Source of the DNA: Paenibacillus etheri
GTDB lineage: Bacteria; Bacillota; Bacilli; Paenibacillales; Paenibacillaceae
Assembly (NCBI RefSeq): GCF_001012825.1
Contig: NZ_LCZJ02000033.1
Span: 612,301-676,300 of the forward strand
DNA length: 64,000 nt
Direction: 5' to 3'
The notes beneath the pieces are model-generated. The model saw only the letters and a list, made by a program, of their open reading frames with translations. It searched no databases and was not told where the DNA came from. The stretch's first letter is position 1. Every line of letters starts with the position of its first letter. Shown piece by piece: positions 36,932 to 47,117 of this stretch. The position numbers and the translations under genes are program-made.

Positions 36932-39001
36932 TTACAATTTTCTAACCTGAGACCGGTACATTAAAAATAGGAAATACGGAGCTCCGATCAACATTATAAT
37001 TAGACCCGACGGAATTTCTTTCGGCGCCATAATGGTTCTTCCCAGTGTATCTGCAATCACTAGCATTAATCCGCCAAGTAATCCTGACAGAACAATGGAT
37101 CGTCTCGTGTGATGCCCAATCATCATCCGTACTGCATGGGGCGCCATAAGTCCGAGAAAACCAATAGTTCCTACACTCGCAACGGCCCCCGCTGCAAGCA
37201 TCACACCGATAATCATGGCCCAAAGCCGAGTTCCGCGAACGGGCAAGCCCAGACCTGTTGAACTCTCATCCCCAAAAGCCAGTAAATCGAATCTACGTCC
37301 CAAATAATAAGCCAATGGAACGAGTACAATCAGGAAGATAAGCAAGCTATTAAATTGACTCCAGCTTCGTCCGTAAGTCGAGCCCGTTAACCAAATTAAA
37401 GAGCTGCTGCTCCATAAACTGCCTTTGACGATCATAACCTGTATTCCCGCAGACGCAATTGCTGATACTGCAATTCCAAGCAGAATAAGGACGGATGGAT
37501 TCAAAGCTCTACGCCAGGCCATAAAAAACACAAAGGCTGCAGCTAGAGCACCACCCGCAATTGCTGCAATAGGGACTGCTAATACCGTCAGTGCCGGAAA
37601 AGCGACCAATATGGTTAACGCCCCCAATCCAGCGCCTGAGGTCACACCAATAATGGAGGCATCAGCCAGCGGATTTCGGACAGCACTTTGAATCAAGACT
37701 CCGCTAATGGCAAGCGCAATACCGCCTCCAGCCGCAACGAGTGTACGCGGAAGTCGTAAATTCAGCAGAACGGAATAAGATCCATCACCGCTGTGGAAAA
37801 GACTGCCCAGCAGATCGCTAATTGGTATTCTCGTCCCCCCAAGTGATAGACTCACAAGGATAACAACAATGAGCAGTACGGTCATGAATGTCACCGTCGG
37901 AACAAAGCGCATCCGAAGCGCTGTTCCTCCTATATCCATAGATGATTGGCCAGAGCCTGAACCAGAAATATTTTTCATCTTCGTGAGTACCAGCCAAATG
38001 AGCCAAGGCGCTCCAATAATCGCCATAACCGCCCCAACTGGCATCTCACCTACATTGCTACGAACCATACGTGCAAGCGTATCCGCTGCCGTAATGAGCA
38101 GTGCTCCCCACAGCGCACTCGCAGGAATGAGCAGGTGGTGCTTTCGAATACCGCTAAGCCGAACCAGATGAGGAGCCACCAGACCAACAAATCCGATTGG
38201 ACCGACCACGCTGACTACGACCGCAGCCAATAATACAGATAAACCCAGACCTAACCCCCGTGCCAATCCAACACGTTGCCCAAGTGAGCGGGCAGTGGAC
38301 TCATCAAGCTCCAGCGCATCAAATTGCCTACCTGCGAGCATAGCCGCTATAAGCAATGGAATAACAAAAGGCCAGGCATACTTAACACCGTCCCAATCTA
38401 GCTGAATCAGTGAGCCTGAGCCCCATAAGAATAGGTTTTGCGTTTCATTCTTGTTAAAAATATGTAGGGCCGATGTAAATGCTCCGAGAACCATAGACAC
38501 GATCATACCTGATAATGCCAGACGGACAGGTGTAGCCCCCTTGCCACCGCTCAGCAAATAGGCGGCTAATGCCGCAATCAGTCCCCCTGCTACTGCAAGC
38601 AAAAATGGGAACTGATGCTGCAAAGCTGGAAAAGTAACCATACCAAGAACAACCATAAAATAAGCTCCAGCATTAATCCCCAATGTATCTGAGGAAGCGA
38701 GCGGATTCTTCGTTATTGTTTGCAATAATGCTCCAGCCGCAGCCAGAGCAGCCCCAGCCAAAAGGCCAATTACCGTACGCGGCATCCGGATATCCCAGAG
38801 CAGATTATGTTCCATCACATCCTGGCGATTCAGCAGCCCCTCTAACACCGTAGCTGCAGGGATTTTGGCTTCACCGAAGCCTAGACTTAGAATGGACAGA
38901 ACAAAGAGGGCAGCAAGGCCGCCCCCAAATATTCCAATGATTCGCCAAGTCATTCCGCTTGAGGCTTCTTTGCTGCTCTTCCCGTTCATAAAAGCACTCA
39001 T
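36932..39001 (-). CDS. Iron-siderophore ABC transporter, fused double permease (FhuB-like)
   Basis: A 689-residue protein made of two FecCD permease halves in tandem (about 15-345 and 360-689), each with about nine or ten membrane helices. Each half repeats the family motifs: RMPRTVIGLLAGAALAAAGA and LRLPRTLVAAGGGIALAISG near the start, and VGPIGFVGLVAPHLVR and VGTIGFLGLMAPHAVR near the ATPase-coupling loop. One chain thus replaces the usual permease dimer, as in FhuB. Its ATG overlaps the stop of the binding-protein gene by four bases, implying translational coupling. The ATPase must be encoded elsewhere. Confidence 0.93.
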   Translation of the reverse strand: MSAFMNGKSSKEASSGMTWRIIGIFGGGLAALFVLSILSLGFGEAKIPAATVLEGLLNRQDVMEHNLLWDIRMPRTVIGLLAGAALAAAGALLQTITKNPLASSDTLGINAGAYFMVVLGMVTFPALQHQFPFLLAVAGGLIAALAAYLLSGGKGATPVRLALSGMIVSMVLGAFTSALHIFNKNETQNLFLWGSGSLIQLDWDGVKYAWPFVIPLLIAAMLAGRQFDALELDESTARSLGQRVGLARGLGLGLSVLLAAVVVSVVGPIGFVGLVAPHLVRLSGIRKHHLLIPASALWGALLITAADTLARMVRSNVGEMPVGAVMAIIGAPWLIWLVLTKMKNISGSGSGQSSMDIGGTALRMRFVPTVTFMTVLLIVVILVSLSLGGTRIPISDLLGSLFHSGDGSYSVLLNLRLPRTLVAAGGGIALAISGVLIQSAVRNPLADASIIGVTSGAGLGALTILVAFPALTVLAVPIAAIAGGALAAAFVFFMAWRRALNPSVLILLGIAVSAIASAGIQVMIVKGSLWSSSSLIWLTGSTYGRSWSQFNSLLIFLIVLVPLAYYLGRRFDLLAFGDESSTGLGLPVRGTRLWAMIIGVMLAAGAVASVGTIGFLGLMAPHAVRMMIGHHTRRSIVLSGLLGGLMLVIADTLGRTIMAPKEIPSGLIIMLIGAPYFLFLMYRSQVRKL

Positions 39002-40020
39002 TTCGTTAATGTATTTATAACTTCATCCACAATAACTTTGGAGGATATCGGACCGCCGAACACCCAAGTAGTACTGCTCAATCCGAAGGTGCGATTCTCT
39101 TTCACAAAGTTAAGGCCGTTCCAAACGGAATTATCCTTCAGTTCTTTCGTGAAGATATTATCATCCTTTTGGACGATATACATCAGGTTAGTACCCTGAA
39201 CAGCCGGCAATGCTTCAACCGTTGAGGTAGTGAATCCGTAAGCTTCGAATTTTTCGGGTTTCCAGTCGTTCTTCAGACCAATCCGGTCCAATGTTTGTAC
39301 AGCAAGTGAGTTATCTGTAAAAAGACGTAATGTTGCTGCATTCTGATAGCTGTATGCTTGCGTCAGCACGTAATTCAAGCCTTCCTTACCTGCTTCAGTC
39401 AGCTTTGTCTTCGCTGCTGCGTAATGGGCATCCAAGTCAGCGAGGACCTTGTCGCCTTCCGCGGTTTTACCAACAGCCGCTGCAATCGTTTTGAAGGTAT
39501 CTTCCATAATCGTGTACTGATCACCTTGTCCTTCTTCCGGATACAGACCGAAAATCAGCGTTGGAGCGATGCCTTTTAATTGATCATAAATTCCTTCATG
39601 TCCACCCGTATTAGCAATAATCAAATCCGGCTTTAAAGAAGCAATGGTCTCCAAATCCGGCTCGTCACGTGAGCCAACATCCGTCACGCTTGCATCGAGT
39701 GGCGCTTCAGAAGTTACATATAACTTGTAGTTTTCGTTATCGGCATTCCCCACCGGCTGAACTCCGAGCGCGATGATGTCCTCCGTAAATGTCCATTCCA
39801 GCACCACAACCCTTTGTGCAGGCTTATCCAGCTTAACCTCGCCTTTATCATCTTTTAATATAATAGGACCGCTCGTGGATTCACTGCCTGCATTTGCGGC
39901 AGTTGTATTGTCAGCAGCTGCTTCTTTCGATCCTGAAGTATTGTTTTGGTTAGATCCACAACCTGATACAACCAATATGACAACCATAACCATAATTAAA
40001 TTGATTAATCTTTTATGCAT
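38998..40020 (-). CDS. Iron-siderophore ABC transporter substrate-binding lipoprotein
   Basis: A 340-residue type III binding protein. Lipoprotein signal with lipobox VVSGC; Ser/Asn/Ala linker; then the FecB/FhuD-like domain from about residue 55 (DDKGEVKLDKPAQRVVVLEW, GSRDEPDLETIASLKPDLII). It captures a ferric siderophore outside the membrane and delivers it to the fused permease downstream. The ATG has GGGGG about ten bases upstream. A consensus Fur box lies between promoter and start, so expression should rise under iron limitation. Which siderophore is bound is not evident. Confidence 0.92.
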   Translation of the reverse strand: MHKRLINLIMVMVVILVVSGCGSNQNNTSGSKEAAADNTTAANAGSESTSGPIILKDDKGEVKLDKPAQRVVVLEWTFTEDIIALGVQPVGNADNENYKLYVTSEAPLDASVTDVGSRDEPDLETIASLKPDLIIANTGGHEGIYDQLKGIAPTLIFGLYPEEGQGDQYTIMEDTFKTIAAAVGKTAEGDKVLADLDAHYAAAKTKLTEAGKEGLNYVLTQAYSYQNAATLRLFTDNSLAVQTLDRIGLKNDWKPEKFEAYGFTTSTVEALPAVQGTNLMYIVQKDDNIFTKELKDNSVWNGLNFVKENRTFGLSSTTWVFGGPISSKVIVDEVINTLTK

Positions 40021-40065
40021 TTTTGTTTATCCCCCTGTATGTAACTATCAAAGTTATCATTCTAT

Positions 40066-40101
40066 TGATAATGATTATCATAGATAACATAATAGTTATC
40101 T
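40066..40101 (-). promoter_or_regulatory. Fur box with adjacent palindrome
   Basis: TGATAATGATTATCA (40066-40080) equals the Bacillus 7-1-7 Fur consensus TGATAATNATTATCA without mismatch. Directly upstream lies a second perfect palindrome, AGATAAC-ATAATA-GTTATCT (40082-40101), which reaches into the -10 box and may extend the operator. Confidence 0.9.
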
Positions 40102-40126
40102 TATACGTGATTCCACCGAAAGTCAA
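40098..40126 (-). promoter_or_regulatory. Promoter of the siderophore importer
   Basis: Minus strand TTGACT (40126-40121), 17-bp spacer, TAAGAT (40103-40098). Fur bound at 40066-40101 would cover the transcription start. Confidence 0.65.
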
Positions 40127-40160
40127 AGTTAAAATTTAATCAATCAAAACCAAAGTAACA

Positions 40161-40230
40161 CAAAAAAACCTAAATCCCATCTATGTACGAGAGAAATATC
40201 TCCCGTAAACATAAATGAAACTTAGGTTTT
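40161..40230 (-). terminator. Terminator of the 6-phospho-beta-glucosidase gene
   Basis: Minus strand AAACCTAAGTTTCAT pairs, with mismatches, with ATGGGATTTAGGTTT; a T run follows (TTTTTTTG). Confidence 0.65.
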
Positions 40231-40280
40231 GCCAGCCAACTATTCAGTAGCAATCCTAATATCCAATACCAACCATTATA

Positions 40281-41729
<1,449 letters not shown>

Positions 41730-41756
41730 TTACTGCTCTAATTCGAATCCTAAACC

Positions 41757-41770
41757 TTGGAACGCGTTAC
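41757..41770. promoter_or_regulatory. LacI-type operator candidate between bgl and lacI genes
   Basis: TTGGAACGCGTTAC contains the perfect palindrome AACGCGTT (41761-41768) with matching outer G and C. Operators of this family often show AAxCG/CGxTT halves. It sits 37 bp upstream of the regulator start and 64 bp from the glucosidase start. Confidence 0.4.
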
Positions 41771-41806
41771 ATGTCAAGTACTAATCATGCGAAGGAGAAC
41801 AAGCCG

Positions 41807-42775
41807 ATGTCCACTCTTGACGAAATTGCTAAACTGTCGGGCTTTTCCAAAGCCACGGTGTCCCGCGTCCTGAACCAATCGCCCCATGTTAGCAAGGAGA
41901 CTCGTGAGAAAATTCTCGCCATCATGAAGGAAACGGACTATGTTCCTAACCGCAATGCCATTTCTTTATCCAAAGGTCAAACGCAGCAAATCGGCATGAT
42001 CACCATGGACCTAAACGGGCTTATTCTGAGCTTTATGAACAGCTTCGTCGAAATCTCAGGTCGTTACGGATATCAGACGATTATTTACACTACCGGCGGG
42101 GATAAGCAGAAGGAGCTTCAGGCTTTTGAGGATCTCAAAATGAAACGAGTCGATGCCCTGCTCATTCTGACCTCCGTTAACGAACAGAATGTCATATCTT
42201 CCTACTGTAAGTACGGGCCAATCGTGTCCTGGCAGCGCATGGACCATCCTGAAATACCGTCCGTTGCCATGAATCAATATGATGGATATGCACTCGCTCT
42301 GGAGCATCTGGTAGAGCGGGGTTATACGCGCATCGCTAACGCGTTCGGACGTCCCAGCAGCATTAATACCCACAGCAGACGCCTAGCCTATGAGCAAATC
42401 ATGGCCAAATATAATCTGCCCGTTATCGAGAAATGGTATTACTCTACGATATACAGCATTCACGACGGAGAGCAGCTGCTGCGCTCTCTTATGGATGAAA
42501 CAAACCGGCCGGATGCGATTTTGTGCTCCAATGATTTAGTGGCAACGGGCATTCTCAGTGAAGCACGCAGGCAGAAACTGGACGTGCCTGGGGATCTCGC
42601 CATCGTTGGCTTTGATAATTCAGAGCTGTCGCAAACCCTTGGAATCACAACCATTCTGAATCCGATTTCGGGCCAGGCTGAGAACGCTTTTCTTCTCCTA
42701 GCTCCAGTGTTGCTAGGGAGAGACATGGAGCTGCAGCCGCTGTCGTATAAACTGGTGGAACGGGAGACAACCTAG
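41807..42775 (+). CDS. LacI family regulator, probably of the 6-phospho-beta-glucosidase
   Basis: A 322-residue regulator. It starts STLDEIAKLSGFSKATVSRV, the LacI helix-turn-helix, and has an effector domain with QTQQIGMITMDLNGLILSFM, PDAILCSNDLVATGILSEA and IVGFDNSELSQTLGITT. The ATG at 41807 is chosen over the in-frame ATG at 41771 because AAGGAG lies nine bases before it and the protein then begins at the family's usual place. Divergent orientation from the glucosidase and the intervening palindrome suggest that it represses that gene until a phosphorylated glucoside is present. Confidence 0.9.
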   Translation: MSTLDEIAKLSGFSKATVSRVLNQSPHVSKETREKILAIMKETDYVPNRNAISLSKGQTQQIGMITMDLNGLILSFMNSFVEISGRYGYQTIIYTTGGDKQKELQAFEDLKMKRVDALLILTSVNEQNVISSYCKYGPIVSWQRMDHPEIPSVAMNQYDGYALALEHLVERGYTRIANAFGRPSSINTHSRRLAYEQIMAKYNLPVIEKWYYSTIYSIHDGEQLLRSLMDETNRPDAILCSNDLVATGILSEARRQKLDVPGDLAIVGFDNSELSQTLGITTILNPISGQAENAFLLLAPVLLGRDMELQPLSYKLVERETT

Positions 42776-42879
42776 TTTGCCCAATTGTTATAGTATTGCC
42801 CGGCCGATAAGGAGCATTCCAAAACTTTGTAGTGTGATTAATCAAAAAAATCATGTCTGTGCAATGTAATGTAAAAACC

Positions 42880-42908
42880 GCTAAAGACTTTGTCTTTAGC
42901 ACTTTTAT
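42880..42908 (+). terminator. Probable terminator of the LacI gene
   Basis: GCTAAAGAC, loop TTT, GTCTTTAGC: a perfect 9-bp stem followed by ACTTTTATC. Confidence 0.65.
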
Positions 42909-42962
42909 CAATTAGAATTATGGGAAAAAGCGGTCAAATCCAAAACCTATTGGAGTGAAACC

Positions 42963-43634
42963 ATGATTAAGATCCTCGTTGTGGAAGACGATAAGCATGT
43001 CAGAAAGCTGATGAACGCTGTCCTGAAACGGGAAGGTTATGAAGTGTTAACAGCGGAGAATGGAATCCAGGCACTGGAGGTTCTTGAAGTCCAGCACATT
43101 GATCTGATCATTCTCGATATTATGATGCCGGGGATGGATGGTTATGAATTTGCTGAAGAGCTAAGGAATGCGAACAACATGATCCCGATCCTTATGGCCA
43201 CGGCCAAACAGCTTCCAGAAGATAAGAAAAAAGGATTCCGCCTCGGAACCGACGATTATATGACCAAACCTGTAGATACAGAAGAAATGCTGTTAAGAAT
43301 ACAAGCCCTTCTACGCCGCTCGCAGATTGTAAACGCCCGTAAGCTTATTGTCGGTAAAGTCATTCTTGATTTCGATGCGTTAACAGTAACTCGAGACAAT
43401 GAAAAACAGACGCTTCCCCAGAAGGAATTCCATCTCCTCTATAAGCTTTTATCCTATCCGGAGCGCATTTTCACTCGAATTCAGCTGATGGACGAAATTT
43501 GGGGAATGGACAGCGAGACTACAGACACTACGGTTAATGTGCATATCAACCGCTTACGGAAACGGTTTGAAAGCTATCCGGAGTTCGAACTCGTGTCCGT
43601 CCGCGGTCTCGGATATAAGGCGGTGAGAACTTGA
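42963..43634 (+). CDS. Two-component response regulator, OmpR/PhoB family
   Basis: A 223-residue regulator. The receiver domain (1-120) has the acidic pair in VVEDDKHVR, phospho-acceptor Asp52 in LDIMMPGMDG and the conserved Lys in DDYMTKPVD. The winged-helix DNA-binding domain (about 130-223) ends IWGMDSETTDTTVNVHINRL and VRGLGYKAV. It overlaps the following histidine kinase gene by four bases. A multidrug-type ABC exporter and a GNAT enzyme follow on the same strand, so these may be targets; a terminator separates the exporter. Confidence 0.95.
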   Translation: MIKILVVEDDKHVRKLMNAVLKREGYEVLTAENGIQALEVLEVQHIDLIILDIMMPGMDGYEFAEELRNANNMIPILMATAKQLPEDKKKGFRLGTDDYMTKPVDTEEMLLRIQALLRRSQIVNARKLIVGKVILDFDALTVTRDNEKQTLPQKEFHLLYKLLSYPERIFTRIQLMDEIWGMDSETTDTTVNVHINRLRKRFESYPEFELVSVRGLGYKAVRT

Positions 43635-44710
43635 TCAAAAAGCTAAGCAGCAAAATCAGTCTGCCGATCTACTTCTCGATTGCTGTATTCATTATTTTCC
43701 TCATTACAGTGCTAATCACTGGAATCCTGACCTATCTGTCCCTGGTTTTCGGCCTACTCGATGAGCGGATTCTCCAGGACAAAAAAATTCTCACCTTGAT
43801 TATATTGATTGCCTGCACGATTATCGGCACCGTCACATCGGTAATTACCAGTCGCAGGATGCTGAAATCAATTCGTACGTTTATTGATGCCATCGACCAA
43901 TTGGCCGGAGGGGACTTCTCTATGCGGCTGCAGCTCAAGCATCCTCCGGAGTTCAAGATTCTCTCCGAGAATATTAACCGGATGGCTGAGGAACTGGGTG
44001 GCATTGAAATTCTGCGTACAGATTTTGTAAACAATTTCTCTCATGAATTCCGTACTCCGATTGTGTCGATTAAAGGGTTCGCTGAAATCCTGAAAGATGA
44101 TGAGCTGAGCAAGGAGGAACGGAATGAATATCTAGATATTGTTATGGAGGAATCTACCCGTCTGGCCACACTGGCCTCCAATGTACTGAACCTCTCTAAA
44201 GTGGAAGCACAGGCCATACTAACCGACCGGCAGCCCTTCAATGTCGGAGAACAAATTCGCCAATGTATTCTGCTACTACACACTAAACTTACGAAAAAGC
44301 ATATCTCCTTCAAAGCCAACGTTCAGGACTATATGGTACCTGGGAATAAAGAGATGCTGAACCAGGTCTGGCTGAATTTATTGGACAATGCGATTAAATT
44401 CACTCCGGAGCAAGGTGAAATCGAAGTTACCATGAGGCGGGTGAACGATCAGGTCGAAATTACGTTCCGTGATAATGGGGCAGGCATCAGTCCGAGTGCA
44501 CTTCCCAAGGTCTTCGACAAGTTCTATCAGCAAGATACATCTCACTCTACTGCCGGTAATGGCCTAGGGCTTACAATTGTCCAAAAAATCATTGAACTGC
44601 ACGATGGAACCATTAGCTGTGACAGTGATCCAATACAAGGAACCACTTTCACCGTGCTACTCCCCGCTTTTACAAAGGTAAGTACAGGAATGGGGGATAC
44701 AAGTAAATGA
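43631..44710 (+). CDS. Sensor histidine kinase with very short extracytoplasmic loop
   Basis: A 359-residue kinase. Two membrane helices (about 12-42 and 53-72) are separated by only some ten polar residues, so sensing probably happens within the membrane, as in antibiotic-responsive kinases. HAMP at about 73-125 (SRRMLKSIRTFIDAIDQLAG), phospho-acceptor His138 in NFSHEFRTPIVSIKG, and an ATPase domain with NLLDNAIKFTPE, FRDNGAGIS and GNGLGLTIV. The start is a TTG overlapping the regulator's stop. It phosphorylates the regulator encoded just upstream. The GNAT gene overlaps its end by four bases. Confidence 0.93.
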   Translation: MIKKLSSKISLPIYFSIAVFIIFLITVLITGILTYLSLVFGLLDERILQDKKILTLIILIACTIIGTVTSVITSRRMLKSIRTFIDAIDQLAGGDFSMRLQLKHPPEFKILSENINRMAEELGGIEILRTDFVNNFSHEFRTPIVSIKGFAEILKDDELSKEERNEYLDIVMEESTRLATLASNVLNLSKVEAQAILTDRQPFNVGEQIRQCILLLHTKLTKKHISFKANVQDYMVPGNKEMLNQVWLNLLDNAIKFTPEQGEIEVTMRRVNDQVEITFRDNGAGISPSALPKVFDKFYQQDTSHSTAGNGLGLTIVQKIIELHDGTISCDSDPIQGTTFTVLLPAFTKVSTGMGDTSK

Positions 44711-45192
44711 GTGTAAAATTCAAAAAACTGAGCGGTTTTAACCGTGGGATTCTCTTTGAATTGTTGACAGATGCGTATTCATTTGATCGCAGATACGAAC
44801 AAAGCTCTATTTCTGATTGGCAGGATTTTGACAACTTTTTCTTTGACCATTTAGAAATTGCAGATAAATATGCTTTTATCACAACCTTAAATGATGAACC
44901 CATCGGATTTGTGGTGTGGGACCCGAGAAACATGCCTGAGTATGCAGAAATCGGGCATAATTGCATTGCTTCAAAACATAAAGGCAATGGCTATGGTAAA
45001 ATCCAGCTTCAAGAGGCGGTTAATAGAGTCATCCAGAATGATGTAAAAAAAATTATTGTAACCACGAATGATGATCTATACCCTGCTCAACGGATGTATG
45101 AAAGTATTGGATTCACAATGTATCAAAAAAGGAAAAATGAGACTGGCGCAGATTTTATTGAAGAATTCATAGATTATGTATATTTTTTATAA
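44707..45192 (+). CDS. GNAT family N-acetyltransferase
   Basis: A 161-residue acetyltransferase of GNAT fold. The acetyl-CoA binding segment is IASKHKGNGYGKIQLQEAVN, and the C-terminal strand pattern PAQRMYESIGFTMYQKRKNE is typical. It begins in the stop of the kinase gene (ATGA overlap), so it belongs to the two-component operon. Substrate not evident; small-molecule or drug acetylation would suit the setting. Confidence 0.88.
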   Translation: MSVKFKKLSGFNRGILFELLTDAYSFDRRYEQSSISDWQDFDNFFFDHLEIADKYAFITTLNDEPIGFVVWDPRNMPEYAEIGHNCIASKHKGNGYGKIQLQEAVNRVIQNDVKKIIVTTNDDLYPAQRMYESIGFTMYQKRKNETGADFIEEFIDYVYFL

Positions 45193-45228
45193 ACTGTTAA
45201 TGTGTTCACCTATATCTGCTCAAACACA

Positions 45229-45284
45229 AGAGGCTATCCCAAGCAGTCATTCTATGGCTTAAGGGACGGTCTCTTCTTTTATTT
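45229..45284 (+). terminator. Intrinsic terminator after the GNAT gene
   Basis: AGAGGCTATCCC pairs with GGGACGGTCTCT with one mismatch, then TCTTTTATTT. Confidence 0.8.
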
Positions 45285-45359
45285 CATAGCAAAAGTTAAC
45301 TTTCAGTTTATCTTTCTCCGTTAAGATCATAGCAACGATAATGCAAAGGAGTCATTCTT

Positions 45360-47117
45360 ATGTTGAAATTACTAAAGAATCTGGAACCCAAAGAATGGTT
45401 CTTATTCGGTATCAGCCTCATGTTCATTATCGCTCAAGTCTGGCTGGATTTAGAACTGCCTGACTACATGAGTGATATTACCCGGCTGATCCAAACGCCA
45501 GGAAGCGAAATGAATGAAATCCTTGTCGTAGGAGGCTGGATGCTGCTCTGTGCTCTTGGCAGTCTGGCGACTTCAATTGTTGTAGCGGGCATTGCTTCGA
45601 GAATAGCAGCTGACTTGTCTGCAAGATTGCGTTCCAAATTGTTCGATAAGGTACAATCCTTTTCGATGGAGGAGATTAGCAACTTCTCAACGGCAAGTCT
45701 AATTACCCGTTCCACGAATGACATCACACAAGTACAAATGCTGATTGTGATTGGTTTACAGCTACTAGTGAAAGCTCCAATCCTTGCTGTGTGGGCAATA
45801 CTCAAGATTTCAGGAAAAATCTGGGAGTGGACTCTTACGACAGGTGCCGCGGTCGCATTGCTAGTGCTTATTGTTGCAATCTGCATCGTGCTCGTTCTGC
45901 CTAAATTTAAAAAGCTGCAGCTGTTAACCGACAATCTGAATCGTGTATCCAGAGAGAATCTTAACGGCCTTCGTGTCATCCGGGCGTACAATGCCGAGGA
46001 ATATCAGGAACAGAAGTTCGCTGTAGCCAACAACGAGCTTACCAGTACCAACCTATTTGCCAACAATGTAATGACCCTATTGATGCCGAGTATTACTTTG
46101 ATTATGAGTGGACTCAGTCTCTCCATCTATTGGGTGGGTGCAGTGCTCATTCAAGCAGCCGACGGTACTGCCAAGATGGGCTTGTTCTCAGATATGATCG
46201 TATTCTCATCTTATGCCATGCAAGTGGTTATGGCCTTTATGATGCTGATTATGATCTTTATCTTATTACCCCGCGCTCAAGTATCGGCTAAACGTATCAA
46301 TGAAGTGCTAGAAACAGTGCCTAGCTTGAAGAATGGATCAGTCACTCAATTCCCTGTGAAGCGAGAAGATGAGCTTGAATTCAAGGGGGTTAGCTTCAAA
46401 TATCCGGATGCAGAGGACTATGTGCTGGAGAACATCAGCTTCACGGCGAAGCAGGGGGAGACCGTTGCTTTTATCGGATCAACAGGCTGCGGGAAAAGTA
46501 CACTTGTTAACCTCATTCCCCGTTTCTATGATGCTACAGAAGGCGAAGTGCTGGTAAATGGCATCAATGTCAAAGAATACGACCAGCAAGCGCTACGGAA
46601 TAAAATGGGCTACGTCTCCCAGAAGGCTGTATTGTTTGGCGGAACAGTGTCTTCCAATATTGCCTTTGGTGAGAACGGCTCTGGTCAGGTCCTCAGTTCA
46701 GATATTGTAGATGCGGTCTACACTTCCCAATCCTCTGAATTTGTAGAAAAGCTAGAGGGAAACTACGATGCCCATATCGCCCAAGGCGGATCAAATCTGT
46801 CTGGCGGGCAAAAACAGCGGTTGTCGATTGCCAGAGCGATTGCCCGGCGTCCAGAAATATTAATCTTTGACGACTCTTTCTCGGCACTTGATTATAAGAC
46901 TGACCGCAAACTGCGCAGTGAGCTGAAAAAAGACGCTCATGATTCAACGATGCTGATCGTTGCACAGCGTATTGGTACGATCAAAGACGCTGACAAAATC
47001 ATTGTTCTGGAAGCCGGAAGCATCGTCGGTATCGGAACACATGACGAATTAATGCAATCCTGCGACGTGTATCAGGAAATTGCTTATTCTCAGCTGACAA
47101 AGGAGGAGCTTGCGTAA
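45360..47117 (+). CDS. Heterodimeric ABC exporter, subunit with degenerate ATPase site
   Basis: A 585-residue ABC half-transporter: six membrane helices (about 15-310), then the ATPase domain (from about 335). Walker A is FIGSTGCGKST, the signature NLSGGQKQR is canonical, but Walker B reads ILIFDDSFSALD, with Asp where the catalytic Glu should be. The partner encoded next has the reverse pattern, so one of the two composite sites is inactive, as in BmrCD and TM287/288. It probably exports drugs or lipophilic compounds. The next gene starts on the last base of its stop. Confidence 0.93.
   Translation: MLKLLKNLEPKEWFLFGISLMFIIAQVWLDLELPDYMSDITRLIQTPGSEMNEILVVGGWMLLCALGSLATSIVVAGIASRIAADLSARLRSKLFDKVQSFSMEEISNFSTASLITRSTNDITQVQMLIVIGLQLLVKAPILAVWAILKISGKIWEWTLTTGAAVALLVLIVAICIVLVLPKFKKLQLLTDNLNRVSRENLNGLRVIRAYNAEEYQEQKFAVANNELTSTNLFANNVMTLLMPSITLIMSGLSLSIYWVGAVLIQAADGTAKMGLFSDMIVFSSYAMQVVMAFMMLIMIFILLPRAQVSAKRINEVLETVPSLKNGSVTQFPVKREDELEFKGVSFKYPDAEDYVLENISFTAKQGETVAFIGSTGCGKSTLVNLIPRFYDATEGEVLVNGINVKEYDQQALRNKMGYVSQKAVLFGGTVSSNIAFGENGSGQVLSSDIVDAVYTSQSSEFVEKLEGNYDAHIAQGGSNLSGGQKQRLSIARAIARRPEILIFDDSFSALDYKTDRKLRSELKKDAHDSTMLIVAQRIGTIKDADKIIVLEAGSIVGIGTHDELMQSCDVYQEIAYSQLTKEELA

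Noticed and set aside
41757-41770. CcpA cre site upstream of the 6-phospho-beta-glucosidase
   Set aside because: The palindrome AACGCGTT does not match the cre pattern WTGNAANCGNWNNCW; a local LacI operator is more likely.
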